Made by a program: the position numbers and the translations under genes
The notes under the pieces: model-generated
Database searches by the model: none
Told to the model about the DNA's origin: nothing
Seen by the model: only the letters and a program-made list of their open reading frames with translations
Assembly: GCA_036752825.1 (NCBI GenBank)
Contig: DAIORV010000019.1
Span: 1-26,861, forward strand
Direction: 5' to 3'
Origin: UBA5177 sp002413265
Lineage (GTDB): Bacteria; Chloroflexota; UBA5177
Length of the DNA stretch: 26,861 nt
Shown: positions 1 through 7,071 of the stretch, piece by piece
Position numbering within the stretch: position 1 is the first letter of the stretch
How the letters are laid out: each line of letters begins with the position of its first letter

Positions 1-858
1 AGCCGAACCCTCATCGGCGACGACGAGCATGGCTGGAGCGATGCGGGCGTCTTCAACTTCGAGGGCGGCTCGTACGCGAAAACCATCCGAATTTCCGAGC
101 AGGCCGAGCCCCTCATCTACGATGCCGCGCTCCGCTTCGGCACGGTGCTCGAGAACGTGGTCATCGATCCTCACACCCGCCGGCTCGATCTGAACGACGC
201 GTCGCTCACCGAAAACACCCGCGCCGCGTTCCCGCTTTCGTACATTCCACGCGTCGACCTTTCCGGCGTCGGCGGCCATCCCAAGAACATCGTCTTTCTC
301 ACTGCGGATGCCTTCGGCGTCTTGCCCCCCATAGCCAGGCTCAACAAAGAGCAGGCGCAGTACTACTTCCTATCCGGTTACACGGCGAAGGTCGCGGGCA
401 CGGAGAAGGGCGTGACGGAGCCGCAGCCGAACTTCAGCACCTGTTTTGGTGCTCCCTTCATGGTCATGCACCCCACCGTGTACTCGAGGATGCTCGGTGA
501 GAAGCTCACGCGCCACGGCAGCAAAGTCTGGCTGGTCAACACCGGCTGGACCGGCGGACCCTACGGCACCGGACATCGCATCGACATCGCAAGCACCCGC
601 GCCATGGTCCGCGCCGCTCTAAACGGCGAGCTCGACGACGTGCCCTGCCGCTGCGAGCCCATCTTCGGCCTCGACGTACCGGAACGCGTCCCCGGAGTCG
701 AGGACCAGATTCTGCGTCCCAGAGACACCTGGCCGAACGCCGAAGCCTACGAGCGGCAAGCTCGGAGATTGGCCTCGATGTTCACCGAGAACTTCTCGAA
801 TAATTTCGCGGGTCACGTCTCGAAAGAGATAGCGGAAGCCGGCCCGCGCGCCCAGTAA
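1..858 (+). CDS. pckA: Phosphoenolpyruvate carboxykinase (ATP), C-terminal part (5' end outside window)
   Basis: ATP-dependent PEP carboxykinase converts oxaloacetate and ATP to PEP, CO2 and ADP, the entry step of gluconeogenesis, in the cytoplasm. The reading frame is open from base 1, where it reads SRTLIGDDEHGWSD, so the gene begins upstream of the window. About 285 residues are visible, roughly half of the usual 520-540. Family hallmarks seen are the ENVV segment, the FLTADAFGVLPP stretch, the YYFLSGYTAKVAGTE block, the ACFGAPF-like block (TCFGAPF here) and the NTGWTGGPYG motif near the C-terminus. The stop is TAA at 856-858. Its last 77 bases overlap the 3' end of a minus-strand hypothetical gene. 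No terminator hairpin with a T-run is visible downstream. Family assignment is very secure; the N-terminal half cannot be judged. Confidence 0.97.
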   Translation, partial: SRTLIGDDEHGWSDAGVFNFEGGSYAKTIRISEQAEPLIYDAALRFGTVLENVVIDPHTRRLDLNDASLTENTRAAFPLSYIPRVDLSGVGGHPKNIVFLTADAFGVLPPIARLNKEQAQYYFLSGYTAKVAGTEKGVTEPQPNFSTCFGAPFMVMHPTVYSRMLGEKLTRHGSKVWLVNTGWTGGPYGTGHRIDIASTRAMVRAALNGELDDVPCRCEPIFGLDVPERVPGVEDQILRPRDTWPNAEAYERQARRLASMFTENFSNNFAGHVSKEIAEAGPRAQ

Positions 859-1327
859 CGGTCGACGCCCCGGGGCTCACCACCTTCCCCATCGTCGCGG
901 GAACTCGCCTTATCAGCATTTGCACGTGCTTCTTCCACAATTGGCCGCGCCCTGGGCAGACGACTGTGCCTCGCAGTGTCCGCCAGCCACGAGTGATCGT
1001 TATCTCTAGCTGAACGACGGGGATTAGGTCAATCACTCGAGCGTGACGTGGCAACAGCCATCCCTTAACTGCCTGCGCGTCGGCGAATAAATGCCCAAAG
1101 GGCCGCACAGGGCCGTGGGGAAGATACGGTCCCGGTAAAGCATCAACTACGAACAGGCCCCGCACTAGGGCGGGTTCGCGCGCCGAAGGGTTGCGAGCGC
1201 AGAACCGAATTGCTGCGTCCACAGATGTCACTGCGTTCCCCGCTGTCGCAGCTTCCGCCAAATGTGGCATATACACGCTGACCAGAATCAGCAGCCACGC
1301 TGCAAACTGCCTCACTACATGTGCCAT
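782..1327 (-). CDS. Small secreted hypothetical protein
   Basis: I do not recognise this protein. From ATG at 1327 it encodes 181 residues. The N-terminus looks like a Sec signal peptide: a basic start (MAHVVRQ), a hydrophobic core (AAWLLILVSVYM) and a probable cleavage near AEA-AT. The mature part has a cysteine-bearing helix (AIRFCAR) and alternating hydrophobic stretches such as VRGLFVVDALPG and DLIPVVQLEITITRG, reminiscent of a small beta-barrel/OB-like fold, but this is inference. No Shine-Dalgarno is evident at 1327; a TACGAT hexamer lies 8 bases upstream of the ATG, so a very short leader is possible. A TTG start at 1369 is the alternative. The 3' end overlaps pckA by 77 bases on the opposite strand. 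The signal peptide is the main reason to believe it. Confidence 0.45.
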   Translation of the reverse strand: MAHVVRQFAAWLLILVSVYMPHLAEAATAGNAVTSVDAAIRFCARNPSAREPALVRGLFVVDALPGPYLPHGPVRPFGHLFADAQAVKGWLLPRHARVIDLIPVVQLEITITRGWRTLRGTVVCPGRGQLWKKHVQMLIRRVPATMGKVVSPGASTVTGRAGRLPLSLSRRDPRNYSRSSR

Positions 1328-1365
1328 TCTGGCCAATCGTACGTCGGTTTTGCTCACCCGGTCAG
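859..1365. other. pckA to toxin-antitoxin remnant interval
   Basis: Apart from the minus-strand secreted hypothetical, this interval holds nothing else that I can support. Plus-strand reading frames here (for example from 1191) are Arg/Pro-rich and look like shadows. No rRNA, tRNA or clear terminator was seen. Confidence 0.4.
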
Positions 1366-1536
1366 TCAACCCGGCGAAACCTGGTCGAAGGAGAGGGGCG
1401 GGACCAATGGGTTCTCTCCCCCTCCCTCCGGTTTCGTCTCGAAGCCATGCCCATCCTCCATACCGAGACGGTAAGCCGCGCCTGAGGGAGACAAGACTCC
1501 CGAAACCAGAATATTTGTATCGAGGACAACCCTCAC
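1366..1536 (-). pseudogene. Truncated PIN-domain toxin (VapC-like) remnant
   Basis: Directly after the stop of the ribbon-helix-helix gene a GTG at 1536 opens a frame reading VRVVLDTNILVSGVLSPSG, the classic N-terminus of a PIN-domain ribonuclease toxin: a beta strand, the first catalytic Asp at residue 6 and the TN pair. Homology stops after about residue 24 (near 1465). The rest of the 56-codon frame is Gly/Pro-rich and does not look like PIN, ending at TGA 1366-1368. The other acidic residues of a PIN active site, expected over roughly the next 100 residues, are absent, so the nuclease should be inactive. The GTG lies 3 bases after the antitoxin stop, the usual arrangement for a co-translated antitoxin-toxin pair. 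The start of the divergent tail coincides with a long imperfect palindrome, which may mark the disrupting event. Confidence 0.8.
1375..1436. repeat. 62-bp imperfect palindrome next to the PIN breakpoint
   Basis: The ends are CGAAACC (1375-1381) and GGTTTCG (1430-1436). Between them GGAGAGGGG on one arm faces CTCTCCCCC on the other, centred near 1405. The whole could fold as a long imperfect hairpin, like a REP or miniature mobile element. Whether other copies exist in the genome cannot be seen from this window. Confidence 0.45.
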
Positions 1537-1539
1537 GCG

Positions 1540-1809
1540 TCAGACGCCGCGGCGGCGCTCACGCCGCACATCGCGGACTGCCTGATCCACGGCCGCGTCG
1601 ATTGCCTCCTCGCTGGCGAGGCCGGCTGCTCTCGCCGCCCGAGGCCCCAGATCGAGAATTCGGTCCCACCGGCGTTGGCTATTGACGTAGCGACGGAAGG
1701 CTTCCCGGAACAGCTCGCTCCGCGAGCGGTGCTCTTCGGCGGCAAGTCGATCCACCTCGGCCGCGAGGTCCGGCGGGAGCGATATAGTGAAAGTGTGCGA
1801 TGACCGCAT
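1540..1809 (-). CDS. Ribbon-helix-helix (CopG/VapB-like) antitoxin or regulator
   Basis: This 89-residue protein starts MRSSHTFTISLPPDLAAEV, a typical ribbon-helix-helix strand followed by helix A, the LAAEEHRSRSELFREA turn and helix B, and AFRRYV. RHH proteins of this kind dimerise, bind operator DNA with the N-terminal strand and neutralise a partner toxin with the C-terminal tail, here a charged, Arg-rich segment ending RRERRRGV. The start at 1809 is chosen because an AGGAG ribosome site lies 5 bases upstream; the longer frame to 1941 runs through the tail of the upstream gene. A perfect inverted repeat sits immediately upstream and probably serves autoregulation. The partner PIN toxin downstream is truncated, so this is now an orphan antitoxin. 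The family is clear; current function is unknown. Confidence 0.85.
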   Translation of the reverse strand: MRSSHTFTISLPPDLAAEVDRLAAEEHRSRSELFREAFRRYVNSQRRWDRILDLGPRAARAAGLASEEAIDAAVDQAVRDVRRERRRGV

Positions 1810-1818
1810 CGGTGCTCC

Positions 1819-1837
1819 TGTAAGACTTGTTCTTACA
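1819..1837 (-). promoter_or_regulatory. Candidate operator of the RHH gene
   Basis: A perfect 7-bp inverted repeat, TGTAAGA - 5 bases - TCTTACA, lies directly upstream of the AGGAG ribosome site of the RHH gene. Antitoxins of this class usually repress their own promoter by binding such repeats. A TATCAT hexamer just upstream on the minus strand could be the -10 element, placing the repeat near the transcription start. Confidence 0.55.
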
Positions 1838-1849
1838 AATGATAGCAAG

Positions 1850-2842
1850 TCATGGCAGATGTAAGCTGGCGCGAAGCTGTGCCAGGACACTCGCGCGTGA
1901 TCCCGGACGCAGCGCATATACCAGTACGAACAGGGCTTCACGCGCCAGCAGCTGTGCCTGGTTTTCCATGAGGAGCGAGCGAGCTCCAGTCGTCACCGCC
2001 AACGCGCCGGCGGCCCGCCAGGCGAGCTCGCCGGCTGCTCCCCGAGCTGCCTCAATGCTCTCCGGGTCGAGCCGATCGAGTGCAATGCGCAAGTCTGAAA
2101 GCTCCTCATCTAGAGGTGTCCTCCCGAGCAGCTTGCAGCAACGAGCGGCCACGCCAAGCGCGAACGAGGCGTGAATGCGCAGCGCTTCGGGCGGTGTCGC
2201 GCCCTCAACGTACGACGCGACCGAGCTGACCCGCTCGTCTGCTACCGGGTGCCCTCGAAACTCCACGCGGGCCGTGGGAGTCGCGTTCAACACCGCCAGC
2301 TCGAGTCGCCGTGCGACCAGAGTGTCGGTCTCGCGCGCGTCGACAAACGCCCACACCAGCTCGCCGTCGTCACTCCGTGCGGCAGCATGGACCACATCGA
2401 TCCGGCCCCACCCCGATACAAACGGAGAAACGCCGTTGAAAGACCAGCCACCCGTTGTCCGCTCCGCCCGCAGAGACGGCTTACCAGCCAACGCCCCACC
2501 AAGCGCCAAGCCGGCCCGCCGTTCACCGCTGCAGAGTGATCGCACCCACTCCTTGATCAAGGCGTTGTCGCTGCCTGCAGCCGCCCTCACCCCACCAATG
2601 TGCTGAGCCCACACGAACGCGGTTGTCAGGCAGCCGGAAGACAGCGCCTCGACGACGTCGCACACCGTCTGAAAATCGGCATCGAGTCCACCCGCCCATG
2701 TCGGCCCAGTCAGCCCGTACAGACCTGCATCCGCCAGTTCGTCAAGCAGTTCCTTCGACAGCGTGTCGGCGGCGTCCGTCTTCAGCGCTGCCGGGAACAG
2801 CACATCGTCCGCGAGCCTCTGGGCAGTCCGGACAATTTCCAT
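1850..2842 (-). CDS. Acyl-CoA dehydrogenase-like flavoprotein
   Basis: The 330-residue protein has the acyl-CoA dehydrogenase N-terminal helices (TLSKELLDELADAGLYGLTGP), followed by the WAGGLDADFQTVCDVVEALSS region, a middle beta domain (LRAERTTGGWSFNGVSPFVSGW), and a C-terminal helical bundle. It is expected to bind FAD and oxidise an acyl thioester or, as in the DszC/HsaA branch, to act as a flavin-dependent monooxygenase. Substrate cannot be deduced. It is shorter than typical members (about 380) and the C-terminal four-helix domain is abbreviated; I did not identify a catalytic glutamate with confidence. The start at 2842 is preceded by AAGGAAGG, a good ribosome site; a longer start at 2893 is possible. 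It is divergent from an MFS gene, and the RHH gene follows after 40 bases on the same strand. Confidence 0.8.
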   Translation of the reverse strand: MEIVRTAQRLADDVLFPAALKTDAADTLSKELLDELADAGLYGLTGPTWAGGLDADFQTVCDVVEALSSGCLTTAFVWAQHIGGVRAAAGSDNALIKEWVRSLCSGERRAGLALGGALAGKPSLRAERTTGGWSFNGVSPFVSGWGRIDVVHAAARSDDGELVWAFVDARETDTLVARRLELAVLNATPTARVEFRGHPVADERVSSVASYVEGATPPEALRIHASFALGVAARCCKLLGRTPLDEELSDLRIALDRLDPESIEAARGAAGELAWRAAGALAVTTGARSLLMENQAQLLAREALFVLVYALRPGSRASVLAQLRASLHLP

Positions 2843-2967
2843 GGCCTTCCTTTCTCGGCTACTACCTTGACTTCCGTGGAAGGGCTGAGACACTTAGGGA
2901 AGGCGCGGTGTCACGGCTTGCCGGCCCGCGTCGTAGGTCGCCGGCGCCGGCAAGGCTATTCGCCGCT

Positions 2968-3031
2968 TACCAAACAAACCGATTTTGTACACGTCCACCC
3001 CTTCGCAAATAGTTGATGTACCAAACGAACC
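2968..3031. promoter_or_regulatory. Direct repeat in the divergent intergenic region
   Basis: TACCAAACAAACC (2968-2980) and TACCAAACGAACC (3019-3031) match at 12 of 13 positions and are 51 bases apart, close to five helical turns. The first copy also faces TTTTGTA to give a weak 22-bp inverted repeat. The pair lies between the divergent acyl-CoA dehydrogenase and MFS genes, an expected place for a shared operator. No regulator gene is adjacent. Confidence 0.4.
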
Positions 3032-3063
3032 CATCTCCAGATCCCTGGCTCGGCGCCTAGCGG

Positions 3064-4302
3064 GTGCTCGAACGTTGGAATCGCGACACCCGCCTGATCG
3101 TGGCCGCACGCGGCTTGCGCTCCTTTTCCTACGGGTTATTGTCAGTCCTCCTCGGCGTGGCGCTGAGCAACGCCGGTTTCAGTCCGGCGGCCATCGGCGC
3201 ACTGCTTACCGTCTCGCTTGCCGGCGACTTCGTCTCAACCTATCTCGTAGGCGTGATGGCGGACGCCTGGGGAAGACGCCGCACGCTCATCGGCCTCGCA
3301 CTGCTCATGGCCGCAACCGGCGCGGTGTTTGGCCTGAGCCACAACTATCCCTTGCTCATCGCCGCCGGCTTTTTCGGCACCCTGGGGGTGAGCGCTTCGG
3401 AGACGGCGCCCTTTCTTCCCCTGGAGCAGGCCATGCTCGCGGAGATCGGCGATGCTTCGCGCCGCACCGAACGCTTCGCTCACTACAACCTGGTCGCATC
3501 GGTCTGTCTTGCACTCGGAGCCCTCACTGCCGGTCTTCCGGATGTGCTGGTGCATCTGGGAATCGCCCGTGGAGACGGCATCCGGCTGATGTTCGGGCTG
3601 TACGTCCTCGCCGCGCTTCTGGTTTCAATCGTAGTGACCAGGCTGGGGCAGGAAGTCGAACCATCTGCCATGAAGGCGCGACCGAGTCTGCCCTGGAAGG
3701 CTCGGATGCTGCCTGCGTTGGGCTCATCTCGCCGGATCATCCTCACCCTTTCCGCTCTTCTCTCCCTGGACGCCTTCGCCGGTGGATTGATCGTGCAAAG
3801 TTTGATGGCCCTCTACTTCCACCTTCGATTCGGCGTCTCGCTCGGCTCATTAGCCGTGCTCTTTCTAGGAGCCAATACGTTTTCGGCTCTTTCCTACCTC
3901 GCCGCGGTGCCGCTGGCCCGTCGCTTTGGCCTGCTCAACACCATGGTCTTCACCCACCTGCCCTCAAACATCCTCCTGGCATGCATTCCCTTGCTGCCCT
4001 CCTTCCCCCTGGCCGCGCTGCTACTGCTCGTTCGACAATCGCTCTCCCAAATGGATGTTCCAACGCGGCAGGCATACACCATGGAGCTCGTGCGGCCGGA
4101 GGAACGCACCGCCGCGGCCAGCGTCACCTCTCTGGCCCGCAGCGCGGGATCCGCGGGCAGCCCTGTTCTGGGCGGGATGCTACTTCAAGGCCCACTGCTC
4201 GCGCTCGGTCTTCCGTTTGTCGCCTGCGGGCTCTTGAAGATCGTCTACGATCTGACCCTTTGGTCAATTTTCAAGCGCGTTCCGGTGCCGGAGCAGCGTT
4301 AG
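3064..4302 (+). CDS. MFS transporter, probably chromate-resistance associated
   Basis: A 412-residue polytopic membrane protein with the N-terminal MFS pattern: a polar start (MLERWNRDTRLIVAARGL), a first membrane helix, then the loop 2-3 motif GVMADAWGRRRTL, a form of the GxxxDRxGRR signature. About 12 membrane helices can be counted from the hydrophobic blocks. It should be a proton-driven exporter or importer in the inner membrane. The GTG start at 3064 has only a weak ribosome site, but the protein begins at the usual point. The gene directly downstream encodes a ChrB-type domain, so the pair may concern chromate or oxidative stress. The substrate is inference from the neighbour only. Confidence 0.88.
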   Translation: MLERWNRDTRLIVAARGLRSFSYGLLSVLLGVALSNAGFSPAAIGALLTVSLAGDFVSTYLVGVMADAWGRRRTLIGLALLMAATGAVFGLSHNYPLLIAAGFFGTLGVSASETAPFLPLEQAMLAEIGDASRRTERFAHYNLVASVCLALGALTAGLPDVLVHLGIARGDGIRLMFGLYVLAALLVSIVVTRLGQEVEPSAMKARPSLPWKARMLPALGSSRRIILTLSALLSLDAFAGGLIVQSLMALYFHLRFGVSLGSLAVLFLGANTFSALSYLAAVPLARRFGLLNTMVFTHLPSNILLACIPLLPSFPLAALLLLVRQSLSQMDVPTRQAYTMELVRPEERTAAASVTSLARSAGSAGSPVLGGMLLQGPLLALGLPFVACGLLKIVYDLTLWSIFKRVPVPEQR

Positions 4303-4330
4303 GATCGAAGCACAATAAAGGAGAAGTGAG

Positions 4331-4783
4331 TTGGCTGCAAAGTTCGTTACGCGCGAGAACATCCATGTTGATCGAGTCGCCTGTCCCTGGCTGATCAAGC
4401 GATTCATTGATCCCGAAGCAGAGCTGCTCTTCGTCGGGCGAGACGAAGTGCTGGCGACCGCCGAGCGTGAGGGCGCCCTTCCCTACGATCTGCCGGGAGC
4501 AGAGATCGAGCTGACTCACCACGGGGACCACTGCAGCTTCGACGCCTTCATCGACACCTACGGGCTCGGCGGTGATCCCGCTCTACTTGATCTCGCCCAG
4601 ATCGTCCGCGCCGCAGACATTCAATCGCAGCGCGATGCGAGACCCGAAGCAGCCGGGCTGGAGGCTATCGCAGCCGGGTTCCGTTTGTCTGGAAAGATTG
4701 ACCAAGAGCTGCTCGAGCTGCAGTTCCCGCTGTACGACGCGCTATATGCCTACTGTCGCAAGAGAGTCACAAGCGACCGTTAA
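4331..4783 (+). CDS. ChrB C-terminal-domain protein (chromate resistance)
   Basis: This 150-residue protein matches the ChrB C-terminal domain: VTRENIHVDRVACPWLIKRFIDPEAE near the start, then FDAFIDTYGL and the ADI-Q segment near the middle, ending with a LYDALYAYCRK helix. In characterised systems ChrB is a chromate-responsive regulator of the chrA efflux gene; the isolated C-terminal domain, as here, may act as an enzyme or sensor of unknown chemistry. It lacks the N-terminal regulatory half of full ChrB. The start is TTG at 4331, supported by AAGGAG seven bases upstream. It lies 28 bases after the MFS gene and is probably in one operon with it. Confidence 0.85.
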   Translation: MAAKFVTRENIHVDRVACPWLIKRFIDPEAELLFVGRDEVLATAEREGALPYDLPGAEIELTHHGDHCSFDAFIDTYGLGGDPALLDLAQIVRAADIQSQRDARPEAAGLEAIAAGFRLSGKIDQELLELQFPLYDALYAYCRKRVTSDR

Positions 4784-4840
4784 TTCACCCTTGCTTCTTC
4801 CTCAGAACTTGGTAGAATAACGACGCGCTCAACATAACGC

Positions 4841-4868
4841 TTGACCCTGACCGACGCTAGCGTATGCG
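4841..4868 (+). promoter_or_regulatory. Candidate sigma-70-type promoter for the aminotransferase operon
   Basis: TTGACC (4841-4846) and TATGCG (4863-4868) are separated by 16 bases. Transcription would begin near 4876, which favours the aminotransferase start at 4930 over the ATG at 4864. Confidence 0.45.
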
Positions 4869-4929
4869 TCTCACTTCCCCCTCGGGCCAGGCAACGTCTA
4901 TTCCCTCAGCACGAGGTTTGGTCACTTCT

Positions 4930-6144
4930 ATGGTCACGGAGCACCGAGTTCAGGCGTCGGCGCGAGCGCGAGAGGCCTTGCCTTCACCGATCCGCAAGCT
5001 GACGCCTCTAGCCGATCGTGCCAAAGCGCAGGGGGTACACATCTACCACCTGAACATCGGTCAGCCGGACATCCTGACGCCAGCCGCACTGATGAGAGGC
5101 ATTCGAGAGTACGACGCTCGCGTTCTTCCGTATGCGCCTTCCCAGGGCCTCTCCGAGACCATCGATGCCTGGCGTGAGTACTATGCTCATCACGGCATCG
5201 AGCTGGAGCGTAATCAACTGCTGGTCACCACTGGGGGCAGCGAGGCGCTCCTCTTTGGCATGATGGCCGTGGCCGACCCGGGAGACGAGATCATCGTCTT
5301 CGAGCCGACCTACGCCAATTACTTCGGCTTCGCCCGCATGACGAATGTCGACATCGTTCCCGTGACGCTCGGCTCAGAGGACGGCTATCACCTCCCGGAG
5401 GCAGCGGCCATCGAGGCGCGCATCACCTCGCGCACACGTGCCCTGCTCTATACCTCCCCGGGCAACCCGACCGGCACCGTCTATTCATACGAGGAGATCG
5501 AGCGCCTGGCCGCCATCGCCGCTCGGCATGGGCTTTTCCTGATCGCCGACGAGACCTATCGCGAGATAGTCTTCGAAGGCGATCGTTCTATGAGCGCCCT
5601 CAAGGTAGAGGGCAGTGCCGAACACGTGATCGTGGTCGACAGCGTCTCCAAGCGCTTCAGTGCGACCGGTGCGCGCATCGGCTGCATCGCCAGCAGGAAC
5701 GCGGGAGTCATGGATGGCGTGCTGCGCTTCGCGCAGGCCCGGCTTTCCGCGCCGACGGTCGAGCAGCAAGCCATCATTCCCCTTCTAAGGGATTCGCAGC
5801 CGATCACTGATCCGTTGGCCGATACCTATCGGGGTCGCCGCGACGTCGTTTACACGGCTCTCGAAAGCATACCGGGAGTCCGCGTGAGCCGCCCAGAGGG
5901 CGCCTTTTACATCCTTGCCGGTCTGCCCATTGACGACGGCGAGAGGTTCGCAAGCTGGCTGCTCAGCGACTTCCGCCTCGATGGCGAGACGGTGATGGTC
6001 GCTCCGGGAGACGGATTTTACGTCACGCCCGGACTGGGACAACAAGAAATACGCTTTGCTTTTGTGCTCGAAGAGAGGGCTCTCGAGCACTCCATGATAA
6101 TCCTGGGTAAGGCCTTAGATGTCTATCCGGGGAGGACGGGGTAA
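4930..6144 (+). CDS. Class I/II pyridoxal-phosphate aminotransferase
   Basis: A 404-residue fold-type I PLP enzyme related to aspartate aminotransferases. Visible hallmarks are HLNIGQPD near residue 40, the YAPSQGL substrate loop, TTGGSEALLFGMMA for phosphate binding, SPGNPTG, the IADETYREIVF segment with the PLP-pairing Asp, SVSKRFSATGARIG with the Schiff-base lysine at about residue 241, and an Arg near the C-terminus in EIRFAF for the substrate carboxylate. It transfers an amino group between an amino acid and a 2-oxo acid in the cytoplasm; aspartate or aromatic substrates are likely but not provable. I prefer ATG 4930, since a candidate promoter overlaps the upstream ATG at 4864. The recombinase gene starts 4 bases after its stop, so it heads a long operon-like run. 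Confidence 0.93.
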   Translation: MVTEHRVQASARAREALPSPIRKLTPLADRAKAQGVHIYHLNIGQPDILTPAALMRGIREYDARVLPYAPSQGLSETIDAWREYYAHHGIELERNQLLVTTGGSEALLFGMMAVADPGDEIIVFEPTYANYFGFARMTNVDIVPVTLGSEDGYHLPEAAAIEARITSRTRALLYTSPGNPTGTVYSYEEIERLAAIAARHGLFLIADETYREIVFEGDRSMSALKVEGSAEHVIVVDSVSKRFSATGARIGCIASRNAGVMDGVLRFAQARLSAPTVEQQAIIPLLRDSQPITDPLADTYRGRRDVVYTALESIPGVRVSRPEGAFYILAGLPIDDGERFASWLLSDFRLDGETVMVAPGDGFYVTPGLGQQEIRFAFVLEERALEHSMIILGKALDVYPGRTG

Positions 6145-6148
6145 ACAC

Positions 6149-7051
6149 ATGACGGACCGGCTGCAGCATCAGATCGACGGCTTCCTCGAGTACATCGCGG
6201 CAGAGAGGAATTTCTCGGACAACACCTCGAGCGCCTATCGCAATGACCTGTCGCAGTTCTCGAGCTATCTCCGAGACACCGGCCACGACAGCTGGGACCT
6301 GGATCGCGAAACCCTACAGGGTTTTCATTCCTTTCTATGGAAGCGAAAGTATCGAGACACGACAGTTGCTCGGAAAATCGCCGCGATCCGCTCTTTCCTG
6401 CACTTTCTGCAGGCCGAGGGCGTGGTCCAATCCGACCTGACCGAGCACCTCACCTCGCCCAAAGTCGGCAAATATCTCCCTCATTCCATATCTCCAGATG
6501 AGGTGAATGAGCTGCTTTCAAAGCCGGGTACGGATACGCCGAGCGGGCTCCGCGACGGCGCCATGCTCAACCTGCTCTGGGACACCGGGATGAGAGTCAC
6601 CGAACTGACCTCGCTGGACCTCGATCACATCGACTCGTCCACCACCACGGTCCGTTGCGTGGGGAAAGGATCGAAAGAGCGAGAGATCTATTTCACTCTC
6701 AACACCAACAACATCCTCGCCAGGTATCTGGAAAGTGGCAGGCCGAAGCTGGCCCGTCGAGACGACGAGCGAGCCTTCTTCCTCAACCATCATGGCGATA
6801 GACTGACGCGCCAAGGTTTCTGGCTCATCTTGAAAGCTTATGCCCGGGCCGCGGGCATCGAGAACATCAGCCCGCACACGCTGCGACATTCGTTCGCCAC
6901 CTTCATGCTCAACAAAACGCGAGATCTCAACGCGGTTCGCGTCTGGCTGGGGCATTCGAACATCTCGACGACGCAGATTTACACGCATCTCTCGCTCGAC
7001 GACCTTCGAGACACCTATTACCAGGCCCACCCAAGGGCCGTAGCCGACTAG
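6149..7051 (+). CDS. XerC/XerD-type tyrosine recombinase
   Basis: A 300-residue protein, the normal length for XerC/XerD. The N-terminal SAM-like core-binding domain reads IDGFLEYIAAERNFSDNT followed by AYRNDLSQF. The catalytic residues are all present: Arg149 in GMRVTEL, Lys173 in GKGSKER, His243 and Arg246 in HTLRHSF, His269 in LGHSNIS and the nucleophile Tyr278 in TQIYTH. Such enzymes resolve chromosome dimers at dif with FtsK, or act on integrated elements; the position among housekeeping genes and the absence of attachment sites or cargo suggest the chromosomal role. ATG 6149 follows GGGGAGGACGGGG; an in-frame ATG at 6119, overlapping the aminotransferase, is possible. No dif-like site was recognised nearby. 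Confidence 0.93.
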   Translation: MTDRLQHQIDGFLEYIAAERNFSDNTSSAYRNDLSQFSSYLRDTGHDSWDLDRETLQGFHSFLWKRKYRDTTVARKIAAIRSFLHFLQAEGVVQSDLTEHLTSPKVGKYLPHSISPDEVNELLSKPGTDTPSGLRDGAMLNLLWDTGMRVTELTSLDLDHIDSSTTTVRCVGKGSKEREIYFTLNTNNILARYLESGRPKLARRDDERAFFLNHHGDRLTRQGFWLILKAYARAAGIENISPHTLRHSFATFMLNKTRDLNAVRVWLGHSNISTTQIYTHLSLDDLRDTYYQAHPRAVAD

Positions 7052-7071
7052 CGGCTCTCTCGACCGCACTG

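Noticed and set aside
1191..1685. Plus-strand 164-codon frame
   Set aside because: Arg/Pro-rich shadow crossing the PIN remnant and the antitoxin; no ribosome site or domain.
2985..4394. 469-codon plus-strand frame overlapping the MFS gene
   Set aside because: Longer than the MFS frame but Arg/Pro/Ser-rich without membrane helices or motifs; the MFS frame has both.
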